From Actinomycetes bacterium (GTDB taxonomy: Bacteria > Actinomycetota > Acidimicrobiia > Acidimicrobiales > Acidimicrobiaceae), in NCBI GenBank assembly GCA_021844725.1, contig JAKBSX010000251.1, positions 1 through 5,525 of the forward strand: a DNA stretch of 5,525 nt. Reading direction: 5' to 3'. The notes under the pieces are model-generated. The model saw only the letters and a program-made list of their open reading frames with translations. It did no database searches and was not told the origin of the DNA. Numbering within the stretch: position 1 is the first letter of the stretch; every line of letters starts with the position of its first letter. The position numbers were made by a program, and so were the translations under genes. Positions 1-5,441 of the stretch are shown here, piece after piece.

Positions 1-81
1 TGGATTGAAACCAATAGGCCTCATCTCTTAGAAAATTACAGCGCTAATATGAGGGTGTTTGTCGTCGACAAATTGAGATAA
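1..81 (+). CDS. 3' end of an unidentified protein (partial)
   Basis: The first reading frame is open from the window edge for 26 codons and ends at TAA (79-81). It reads WIETNRPHLLENYSANMRVF and then VVDKLR, which has a protein-like mix of aromatic, charged and hydrophobic residues. The other two plus-strand frames stop within the first 35 bases. An open stretch this short can occur by chance, and I do not recognise the family. The gene body lies outside the window, so its function cannot be given. Confidence 0.35.
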   Translation, partial: WIETNRPHLLENYSANMRVFVVDKLR

Positions 82-281
82 TATTAGAACCGCAGCCTAT
101 ATTGGTATGCTCCCGTCGGGATCTGCTTGTACATACATGCAAATCCTCTGCACTTAGCATAAAAGACGTTTCTCAGGCAATGAAGCTGATTCAGGTGAAG
201 TATAGTTTATTCTTCAGCTTGGTAGTCACGCTTTGGGACAAAATCATGAACCAATTCTCTTTACCAGTTCAGGCTCTGTAT
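82..281. other. Region without a convincing gene
   Basis: An open frame starts at TTG 102 and runs to the TAA at 285-287. Its translation has no recognisable motif, no good ribosome binding site and an unusual composition (Cys and Arg near the start, then a Leu/Phe/Val-rich patch). It shares its frame with the winged-helix segment that follows the TAA, so it could be decayed upstream sequence of that gene, but nothing in it aligns by eye with known regulator N-termini. The minus strand is broken by frequent stops. A TATA-like TATATT lies near 95, which is weak evidence for a promoter. Confidence 0.4.
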
Positions 282-497
282 ATGTAAGGTAACAGCACTG
301 CCGAAACAATCCATTTTCTGACTTTCCAGCATCTCAACGGACCGAGCAACATGTCCACAATAATGGATGATGCTGGTGTACAATCTGACACAGCTAATGC
401 AGCCATCAGGAAGGCAACAGAACTGAAACTCACAACATCTGATTTTGAATCCGGGGAGGTTACGATGCCTTCAGGTCGCCCTTTTTTTGGATTGTAA
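282..497 (+). pseudogene. Small winged-helix DNA-binding protein, probably broken at codon 2
   Basis: After the TAA at 285-287 the frame stays open for 69 codons to TAA 495-497 and reads like a complete winged-helix domain. Helix 1 is TAETIHFLTFQHLNGPSN. A turn and recognition helix follow (NMSTIMDDAGVQSDTANAAI), then RKATELKLTTSD, a short wing, and a closing VTMPSGRPFFGL that resembles the LTxxGRxxAxxL ending of archaeal MarR/ArsR-like regulators. The only well-placed ATG (282-284) is followed directly by TAA, so codon 2 looks like a nonsense mutation, for example from AAA or CAA. Other possible starts are CTG 318, which would cut into helix 1, and ATG 351, which leaves 48 residues and removes helix 1. 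If made, it would bind DNA as a transcription regulator; its targets are unknown. It lies about 115 bases upstream of the DUF2130 gene on the same strand. Confidence 0.5.
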
Positions 498-612
498 TGA
501 CGACAGAATAAGCTAAAAGGCAGGAATGAACTGTTTTAGCGTATTTGGGAGAGTTCGCCATTGAGAATTGAGCCCAAATTGACTTATGCTCGATATCCGC
601 TTAACTTTTCCT

Positions 613-1848
613 ATGAAATCATTAACTATTGTTTGTCCGGAATGTGGGCACAGATTTCCACTGACTAACGCAATCCAGCAGGAAATTGAAGCAAGCGCAA
701 GAAAAGATATCGAAACTCAACTCAGTAAGAAGAAAAAGAAATTGGAGGCAAGGGAGAAGGAACTGAAAGACTTGGAGAGCGAGTTTGATGAGAGATTGGA
801 AAGTGAGTTGCAGAAAAAATCTCAGGAACTCAAGAAGCGGGCCCAGATAGAAGCCGAAGAGAACCTGAGGGTTGATATAAAGGATCAAGAGACCCAACTC
901 GATGAACTGAGAGGAAAACTGCATGACGCGCAGGACAAGGAACTCGAGTTGAGAAAACAGGCCAGGAAGATGGAAGAAGAAAAGGAAGAGTGGGATCTTC
1001 AACACGAGCGGGAACTTGATGAAGAGAAAAAGAAGTTACGGCTAACTATCGAGAATGAAATGAAAGGTGAACATGAGCTCGTTAAGAAAGAATATGAAGA
1101 AACGATACGAGGCATGACAGAAAAGATTGAGGAACTGAATCAGAAAGCCCAGCAGGGTTCTCAGCAGCTTCAGGGAGAGGCCCAGGAAATTGTTGTCGAG
1201 GATATGTTGAAGGAGGCGTTTCCTATGGATGTTATTGAACCTGTACCAAAGGGAAAACAGGGCGCCGATGCTTTGCATTTCGTAAGAACGCCAGCGGGAA
1301 GAGGCTGTGGTCTCATTATATGGGAATCGAAGAGGACGAAGAGCTGGTCTAATGACTGGGTCAGGAAGCTGAAGGAGGATCAGCGTGAAGCTAAAGCGGA
1401 TGTTGCGGTTCTCGTCACTCAGGCTCTTCCCGATGGCGTTCGGAATTTTCAGCCTTACGAAGGAATTGTTGTCACGGATTTTGCCCACTTCCTTCCCCTT
1501 TGCGCATTGCTCAGGATACAGCTTGAGGCAATTTCAAGAACAGCCCAGTCCAACATCGGCAGAGCCGAGAAGGAATCGCTGGTCTATAATTTCGTTTTGA
1601 GCACGGAATTCAGGCAGGGCGTACAAGCTGTCGCGGAATCGATAATATCTGCCCATCAAACAGTCGGACAGGAGAGGGCGGCCCTTACGCGGATATGGAA
1701 GAAACGTGAATCTGAGCTTCAGAAAGCTTTGCTATCCCTTGCTGCAGTATACGGCCAAATGCAGGGGTTCGCAGACTCGTTGCCAAGTATACCCGTGCTG
1801 GAACTGCCTGCGGTAGACGACGACGAAGAAAACAAAAGTCCGAGATAG
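613..1848 (+). CDS. DUF2130 domain protein: coiled coil with nuclease-like C-terminal domain
   Basis: This is a 411-residue protein of the DUF2130 family and is close to the usual family length. It opens with IVCPECGH (C8, C11), a half zinc-ribbon typical of the family. Residues about 25-185 are a highly charged Lys/Glu coiled coil. The DUF2130 core begins near GEAQEIVVEDML (residue 188). It contains GAD (D219), then CGLIIWESKRTK with E238-S-K240, then WVRKLKEDQ (249-257). The D...ExK spacing fits a PD-(D/E)xK nuclease fold; that is my inference, and the biochemical role of the family is not established. I chose ATG 613 because family members start just before the CPxCG motif. ATG 586 would add nine residues (MLDIRLTFP). 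Neither start has a clear Shine-Dalgarno sequence, so a leaderless transcript is possible. The gene converges with the PP-loop gene, with 35 bases between the stops. The protein is probably cytoplasmic, with no signal peptide or membrane segment. Confidence 0.88.
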   Translation: MKSLTIVCPECGHRFPLTNAIQQEIEASARKDIETQLSKKKKKLEAREKELKDLESEFDERLESELQKKSQELKKRAQIEAEENLRVDIKDQETQLDELRGKLHDAQDKELELRKQARKMEEEKEEWDLQHERELDEEKKKLRLTIENEMKGEHELVKKEYEETIRGMTEKIEELNQKAQQGSQQLQGEAQEIVVEDMLKEAFPMDVIEPVPKGKQGADALHFVRTPAGRGCGLIIWESKRTKSWSNDWVRKLKEDQREAKADVAVLVTQALPDGVRNFQPYEGIVVTDFAHFLPLCALLRIQLEAISRTAQSNIGRAEKESLVYNFVLSTEFRQGVQAVAESIISAHQTVGQERAALTRIWKKRESELQKALLSLAAVYGQMQGFADSLPSIPVLELPAVDDDEENKSPR

Positions 1849-1883
1849 GCCTTTTGCTTCCGTCAACTTCGTCATCTTATGCT

Positions 1884-2621
1884 TTACAACATGCAATGCC
1901 CGTCACAAAGGTCATTTGAGTGTGTTTGCTCCGTATCCATTCCGGAGCGCATCTTCACTTTTAAAACCCTTAGAGGCAAGCTGTTAAGTTTCTGGTTGGG
2001 AAAGTGCCTAGAGCTTTCTTCTAATGTGATTGATCTGGCGAACAATCTTGGATGACTTTCCAGCAAATCACTCCACCTATTTTCACTATTGAACGGACAA
2101 AAATAGCATCCGCTTTTCGGTGGAACTGGCAGTCCTTCATCTTCAATGATCTTCACACAATCTGCGCGGTTCATCTTTGCGTCAATGAGAGGATACAGGT
2201 TGGTGACGAAATCAGCATGGCTGTCCTTCATTCTGTGAGCTTCCCCGTAATCTATGCCGAGGTACTGATATATATTGGCATTCAAGTTTCGATAGTACGC
2301 ATATATTGGTCTGATTTTGAAGTCCCTGGTGCACCATCTCCAGACTTGTGATGGTATGACGCCCCTTCGTTTGCAACGATCGAGCAATGTGTCGTTATTC
2401 CTGACCCTCACTGTCGTCAGGTGTATTCCAAAATCTTCCATGTATTTTCTTGCCACCTTGATATAACTATACGTCTCGGGCAATTCATTGCCGGTATCGG
2501 CGAATATCGCCTCATCGAGCTTCATGCCTTCGCGAATAATATATATCATCAAGGCTGTTGTGTTTACGCCCCCACCGTAGCTTAGTATCCATTTTTGCTC
2601 GTTTATATTATTACCCGGCAG
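1884..2621 (-). CDS. PP-loop ATPase of the PAPS reductase-like family
   Basis: This protein is about 245 residues if it starts at CTG 2621. The N-terminal PP-loop WILSYGGGVNTTA (S14-A23) binds and adenylates through ATP in this superfamily. FADTGNE (40-46) and RWCTRDFKI (95-103) follow as in PAPS reductase-like proteins. SGCYFCPF (C172, C175) and the C-terminal CDGHC (C239, C243) could bind metal or an Fe-S cluster. The later LESHPRLF is also typical of the phage- and plasmid-borne members. The substrate is unknown: relatives act in sulfate reduction, tRNA or DNA sulfur modification (DndC) and IbrA. No ATG, GTG or TTG precedes the PP-loop in frame. The first ordinary start, TTG 2552, would delete it. 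CTG 2621 has GGTGA six bases upstream (2632-2628); CTG 2627 is the alternative. An in-frame TGA (2630-2628) closes the frame upstream. It is the last gene of the minus-strand run, 66 bases after the nuclease gene. Confidence 0.8.
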   Translation of the reverse strand: MPGNNINEQKWILSYGGGVNTTALMIYIIREGMKLDEAIFADTGNELPETYSYIKVARKYMEDFGIHLTTVRVRNNDTLLDRCKRRGVIPSQVWRWCTRDFKIRPIYAYYRNLNANIYQYLGIDYGEAHRMKDSHADFVTNLYPLIDAKMNRADCVKIIEDEGLPVPPKSGCYFCPFNSENRWSDLLESHPRLFARSITLEESSRHFPNQKLNSLPLRVLKVKMRSGMDTEQTHSNDLCDGHCML

Positions 2622-2653
2622 ATCCAGTCACCAAACCTGTAATGAATTGGAAG

Positions 2654-2661
2654 TATTTATT
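2654..2661 (-). promoter_or_regulatory. Possible archaeal TATA box for the PP-loop gene
   Basis: On the minus strand this reads AATAAATA and sits about 26 bases before the GGTGA that precedes the proposed CTG start. That is the normal distance from an archaeal box A to a transcription start. The match to the consensus is partial and no B recognition element is clear. The gene could equally be read through from the nuclease gene. Confidence 0.25.
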
Positions 2662-2687
2662 GTCCTGCCTCCTCCTGCCTGAGACAC

Positions 2688-3632
2688 TCAGTTTATCGCT
2701 TGTCTTATGAGTTTATGGTAAGCGCTCGTCAGTTCCTGTGTCGGCATTGGCTGAAATAGCAGTTCGCCATCCATCGTCTCTCCCACTTTATACCCAAACC
2801 TATGATTGATAATGACGCTCTTCACTCTTTCTGTCTTAAACTCCCAATCATATCTCTTCTTAAACTGTTCTATTCTGTCGCTGTCGTACAAGCCCTTGAC
2901 GATGTCACTTAAACCTGTCGCGACGCCTATCTTTCGTTTCAATACCTTGTAAGCCTCCACGCCGATTATCATTTCCTCTTCGTCGCTTAGCAGTTTTTTC
3001 GCCCAATCATCTACACATTTATGTGCTTTCTCAGTGAATATCGCAACGTCTGACTCCCTCAATGTGAGCTGTATGAGTTCTCTCAGAAGAAATCTGAAAT
3101 CCAATCGATTCATGGTAACGGACAGTTCTGAGACTTTCATGATATGAGCCATAAGTTTGGTGTTGATGGCGAGAAACTTCTCTGAGGACGAAGTCATGCC
3201 CCCTCTGATGCTTCTATGCGTCCTGTCAGAAACGTCTTCACAGACCAGAATGAGAAAGATTTCTTTCTCGTTGTTGCCGGCGGTTCCAACGTGTTTCTGG
3301 TAATGATCGACTGAAGAACCAAATTCCATCCGCCACTGTGTGTTTCCAGTGCTTCTTGTGCAATCCACGATAAGGTCAAAGTCGCCACACTTACACGTCA
3401 CGTCTTGTCCCGCATTCGCGCACTTCCATCCTGAAATAGAGCCGTTCCAGCTGACGTAATGCTCTACATCAGCCAGTTTGTCTATCGTGAAGAGAGGTAT
3501 CATCAAGATCCTACTGAACCAGTGTGCCACCGCGTACTCGAACCTACCCGCACGTTCATGTGTTGGAAAATTGGCCGCCGAGCTCATCATTCTCATAATA
3601 CCTCTCGCAGTCGGCGTCCTATGCAACGTCAT
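2688..3632 (-). CDS. Predicted restriction-type endonuclease (AlwI/FokI-like, PD-(D/E)xK fold)
   Basis: This is a 314-residue protein. The likely catalytic region is residues 30-140: FEYAVAHWF with E32, then GDFDLIVDCTRSTG with D84, D86 and D90-C-T92, then Q99, E103 and H114 in QWRMEFGSSVDHYQKH. This resembles the PD...EVT...Q...E...H pattern of AlwI-type IIS restriction enzymes, in which the usual catalytic Lys of (D/E)xK is replaced. IFLILVCEDVSD (125-136) matches the hydrophobic strand that follows. C71, C80 and C82 just before the catalytic Asp could bind zinc. Residues 140-314 are mostly helical and unassigned. ATG 3632 is supported by AGAGGAGG seven bases upstream. The start overlaps the end of the second ParB-like gene by 14 bases, so the two are probably translated together. 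No DNA methyltransferase is visible in the window, which is odd for a classical restriction enzyme. A related DNA-processing nuclease is the main alternative. Confidence 0.65.
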   Translation of the reverse strand: MTLHRTPTARGIMRMMSSAANFPTHERAGRFEYAVAHWFSRILMIPLFTIDKLADVEHYVSWNGSISGWKCANAGQDVTCKCGDFDLIVDCTRSTGNTQWRMEFGSSVDHYQKHVGTAGNNEKEIFLILVCEDVSDRTHRSIRGGMTSSSEKFLAINTKLMAHIMKVSELSVTMNRLDFRFLLRELIQLTLRESDVAIFTEKAHKCVDDWAKKLLSDEEEMIIGVEAYKVLKRKIGVATGLSDIVKGLYDSDRIEQFKKRYDWEFKTERVKSVIINHRFGYKVGETMDGELLFQPMPTQELTSAYHKLIRQAIN

Positions 3633-4194
3633 CGAACTTCCTCCTCTGGAACCATTCCAGTATTATGTTCTGAGCAAGTTGGACTTCATCTTTGTCCAAT
3701 CTTCTCGCCTCCGCAACAAGAGAATTGTACACATCCTCATCAAGCATCATAACAAACACGTGCGCCCCCCTTTGCTTTGCTTCGAGTATGACGCGACGCG
3801 CTCTTTCCGGTGTGAAGCCTCCGTAGTTGACCATCCGTTTGAGTTCCCTTATGTCGGTTGAACTGAGACCGCGTATTGCCCTAGAGAATTTGATCTGGTT
3901 TTGCCTATCCTTTATTGACCCTATCTCACGTACCGCATCGACGCTATCTATTTCTCTACGACGAATTAAGTCCTGCACCTCTGGTGGAAGGCTACCGACA
4001 ACAAGAAACTCACGAATCATTTCGGACGAAAGATTCAGATCGTCCGCCAAGTCTTTCCGCGTTTTGTTTCTACTTTTATAATCGTCCTCAACTGCCCTGA
4101 ACATTTCTGATAAGGCGACAAGGTCCAGTTCCCTTCTCTTTTTCCGTGTATTAACGAGAAGGGTATCGAACAGTTCCGAAATCCTATACGTCAC
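3619..4194 (-). CDS. ParB-like DNA-binding protein without the CTP-binding domain
   Basis: This is a 191-residue protein if it starts at GTG 4194. The central part (DLADDLNLSSEMIREFLVVG, then PPEVQDLI) aligns by eye with the helix-turn-helix and following helices of the upstream ParB-like protein. The C-terminal segment VFVMMLDEDVYNSLVAEARR, followed by IILEWFQRRKF, looks like the strand-helix-helix of a ribbon-helix-helix domain and matches the tail of the same neighbour. The N-terminal ParB/Srx-fold domain is absent. GTG 4194 is preferred because GAGGGG (4206-4201) lies six bases upstream and the GTGA overlaps the previous gene's TGA by four bases. ATG 4218 would add eight residues but has AGAGG directly against it, too close to act. 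The role is inferred: a DNA-binding partner or competitor of the full ParB protein. Confidence 0.8.
   Translation of the reverse strand: MTYRISELFDTLLVNTRKKRRELDLVALSEMFRAVEDDYKSRNKTRKDLADDLNLSSEMIREFLVVGSLPPEVQDLIRRREIDSVDAVREIGSIKDRQNQIKFSRAIRGLSSTDIRELKRMVNYGGFTPERARRVILEAKQRGAHVFVMMLDEDVYNSLVAEARRLDKDEVQLAQNIILEWFQRRKFDDVA
3640..3647 (-). promoter_or_regulatory. Strong Shine-Dalgarno site of the nuclease gene
   Basis: AGAGGAGG on the minus strand lies seven bases before ATG 3632, inside the coding end of the preceding gene. It is the best ribosome binding site in the window and fixes the start of the nuclease gene. It suggests that the nuclease is translated efficiently, or at least independently of its neighbour. 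Confidence 0.75.
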
Positions 4195-4206
4195 AGGAAA
4201 CCCCTC
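4191..4206 (-). promoter_or_regulatory. GTGA stop-start overlap with Shine-Dalgarno site
   Basis: Reading the minus strand, GAGGGG (4206-4201) is followed by six bases and then GTGA (4194-4191). TGA ends the full-length ParB gene and GTG starts the shorter one. This arrangement usually couples translation of the two genes and favours fixed relative amounts of their products. Confidence 0.65.
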
Positions 4207-4979
4207 GTGTGCAGCCATCCTCTGAGCGCGTCTTCTATGATCTCTTCTCTTTCCGCGGCGTATTTCTTGGTCGCTGCCTCCAGAGCATCTGATATTTCCT
4301 GTGACAGCATTACGTTCACCTTCCTGGCACTCTTGCTTCTTGCTATTCTGAAAATCTCCTCGGGATCTTCATGTGGATTCTTGATGGCTGCATCCGCTAT
4401 CTCTTTCTTGAGTTCCTTGCCATTTGTTTTGCATATTCTCTCGGCAAGTGCAATGATCTTCGTGGCGTCGTCGATAGTCTCGGAAATCCTTGTTGCCTGA
4501 TCCCTTGTTATTCCCCTGCCAACCATTTTCTTGACTGTATCTGGAACATTGCTCCATCCCAGGTAAGATTTAACGGTCCTCGTGGTTACACCCAGTCTTT
4601 CGGCCACCTTGTCGATATCGTCTGAGTATATCTTCATAAGATGCATGGACGCCCTCATCGCGTCGTCAGGGGAAAGCGGGACTCGATGTATATTCTCACT
4701 AAGTGAGAGGGCGATCAGGTCACCATCCTCCTTCTGACCTGCTTCCCTGCAAGGCAGAACTGGAATACCGGCTATTTTTGCGGCTTCATATCTCCGCTGG
4801 CCTATTACCACTTCAAACTTATTGCCATGTAGCCTCTTCACTACGAGGGGCTGGAGAATCCCGTAATTCTTTATACTCTCTGCCAGCGATTCTATGTCTG
4901 TTTTGACGTTTGCCTGTCTGACATTAAGATTTCCTATTTGTAATTCTTCTATTGGCACTTCAAAATACTTCGTCAACAT
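4191..4979 (-). CDS. ParB/Spo0J-family protein with C-terminal ribbon-helix-helix domain
   Basis: This is a 262-residue protein. Residues 1-100 form the ParB N-terminal domain, which in studied relatives binds and hydrolyses CTP. The motifs are GILQPLVV (40-47), GQRRYEAA (60-67, with Gln where Glu is common) and SENIHR (94-99). Residues 121-142 (DIDKVAERLGVTTRTVKSYL) form the helix-turn-helix that would read a parS-like site. Residues 219-262 (KVNVMLSQEISDAL and a second helix) resemble a CopG/Arc ribbon-helix-helix rather than the usual ParB dimerisation tail. ATG 4979 has GGTGA (4988-4984) four bases upstream. No ParA and no recognisable parS palindrome are in the window. The protein may act in partitioning, in gene regulation, or as part of a PAPS-reductase/ParB pair like IbrA/IbrB. 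It lies 49 bases downstream of the PAS gene. Confidence 0.88.
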   Translation of the reverse strand: MLTKYFEVPIEELQIGNLNVRQANVKTDIESLAESIKNYGILQPLVVKRLHGNKFEVVIGQRRYEAAKIAGIPVLPCREAGQKEDGDLIALSLSENIHRVPLSPDDAMRASMHLMKIYSDDIDKVAERLGVTTRTVKSYLGWSNVPDTVKKMVGRGITRDQATRISETIDDATKIIALAERICKTNGKELKKEIADAAIKNPHEDPEEIFRIARSKSARKVNVMLSQEISDALEAATKKYAAEREEIIEDALRGWLHTRGFL

Positions 4980-4983
4980 TTCA

Positions 4984-4988
4984 TCACC
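4984..4988 (-). promoter_or_regulatory. Shine-Dalgarno site of the ParB-like gene
   Basis: GGTGA, extending to GGTGAT, lies four bases before ATG 4979 on the minus strand. It matches the 3' end of 16S rRNA and supports this start. The spacing is slightly short. Confidence 0.5.
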
Positions 4989-5028
4989 ACTATCTCTTTA
5001 CTCCCATCCCACCACCCCGTATGCCTCC

Positions 5029-5310
5029 TCAATTGTTATCATTTGCCTTTGGTTCAATCGGTATTCCTATCGTCGAGATTGTGTTGACCTTCCCGTCCAA
5101 GTCTGTAATCGGCGCCATTGAAATGTGGAATCCCAGCATCTTCCCGTCCTTGCGCCTCCTGTTTCCATCATAGTGCAGAGGCTTCCCGGTCAACGCTATT
5201 TCCCTGAGCCTCCCTCCCGTCATCTCCATCTCCTCCTCAGGCACCCATGGGGCTTTCATACCAATTATCTCCATTTTCTCACTTGCAGAGATCACTCTCT
5301 TTGTCGTCAT
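5029..5310 (-). CDS. Truncated PAS-domain protein
   Basis: This is a 93-residue protein resembling the second half of a sensory PAS domain. GMKAPWVPEEEME (17-29) matches the segment after the first PAS helices. RRKDGKMLGFHISMAPITDL (52-71) and DGKVNTISTIGIPI are the typical PAC-style strands ending a PAS domain. The first strands, which help enclose the ligand, are missing, and no kinase or other output domain follows. Either the gene is a remnant cut from a larger sensor kinase, or the half-domain works as a small interaction module. The frame is closed upstream by TGA five codons before ATG 5310, which has no clear ribosome binding site. A 16-codon open frame (MQKIKQKESNDGTMAA, 5357-5307) ends in an ATGA overlap with this start and may couple translation or be a frameshifted upstream piece. 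It is the first gene of the minus-strand run. Confidence 0.6.
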   Translation of the reverse strand: MTTKRVISASEKMEIIGMKAPWVPEEEMEMTGGRLREIALTGKPLHYDGNRRRKDGKMLGFHISMAPITDLDGKVNTISTIGIPIEPKANDNN

Positions 5311-5370
5311 GCTGCCATCGTACCGTCATTGCTTTCCTTCTGTTTGATCTTTTGCATTATTCCAGGCCCA

Positions 5371-5400
5371 AACGCTCGTTCGCTGCGCTCACTCGCTCTC
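5371..5400. repeat. GCTC-type short tandem repeat upstream of the minus-strand genes
   Basis: The plus strand shows imperfect tetramers (GCTC, GTTC, GCTG, GCTC, ACTC, GCTC), so the minus strand reads as GAGC/GAGT tetramers. The region immediately to the right (5401-5426) continues the strand bias, purine-rich on the minus strand. It lies between the PAS gene and a possible divergent gene. It could be low-complexity DNA, or a set of short sites for a DNA-binding protein; nothing decides between these. Confidence 0.45.
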
Positions 5401-5441
5401 ATTCTCCCTCTCGATCCCCCCTCACAGTCTACACACCTGAT

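Noticed and set aside
1200..1240. AAGGAGG followed by ATG inside the DUF2130 gene, like an internal translation start
   Set aside because: AAGGAGGCG encodes conserved family residues (KEA before FP), so the resemblance is probably incidental.
622..1488. Two long minus-strand open frames opposite the DUF2130 gene
   Set aside because: They are Leu/Phe-rich antisense translations of the Glu/Lys coiled coil and the DUF2130 core. The plus strand carries clear family motifs.
2609..2690. Minus-strand frame reading RRQDNKYFQFITGLVTGSAG between the nuclease and PP-loop genes
   Set aside because: It looks protein-like, but it is only about 25 codons long, ends in TAA TAA, and has no start or ribosome binding site of its own.
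3459..3861. Overlapping plus-strand open frames opposite the nuclease and short ParB genes
   Set aside because: Their translations lack any motif, and the minus strand has conserved motifs and good ribosome binding sites.
4980..5441. Search by eye for parS-type 16-base palindromes near the ParB genes
   Set aside because: No palindrome resembling known parS sites was seen here or elsewhere in the window.
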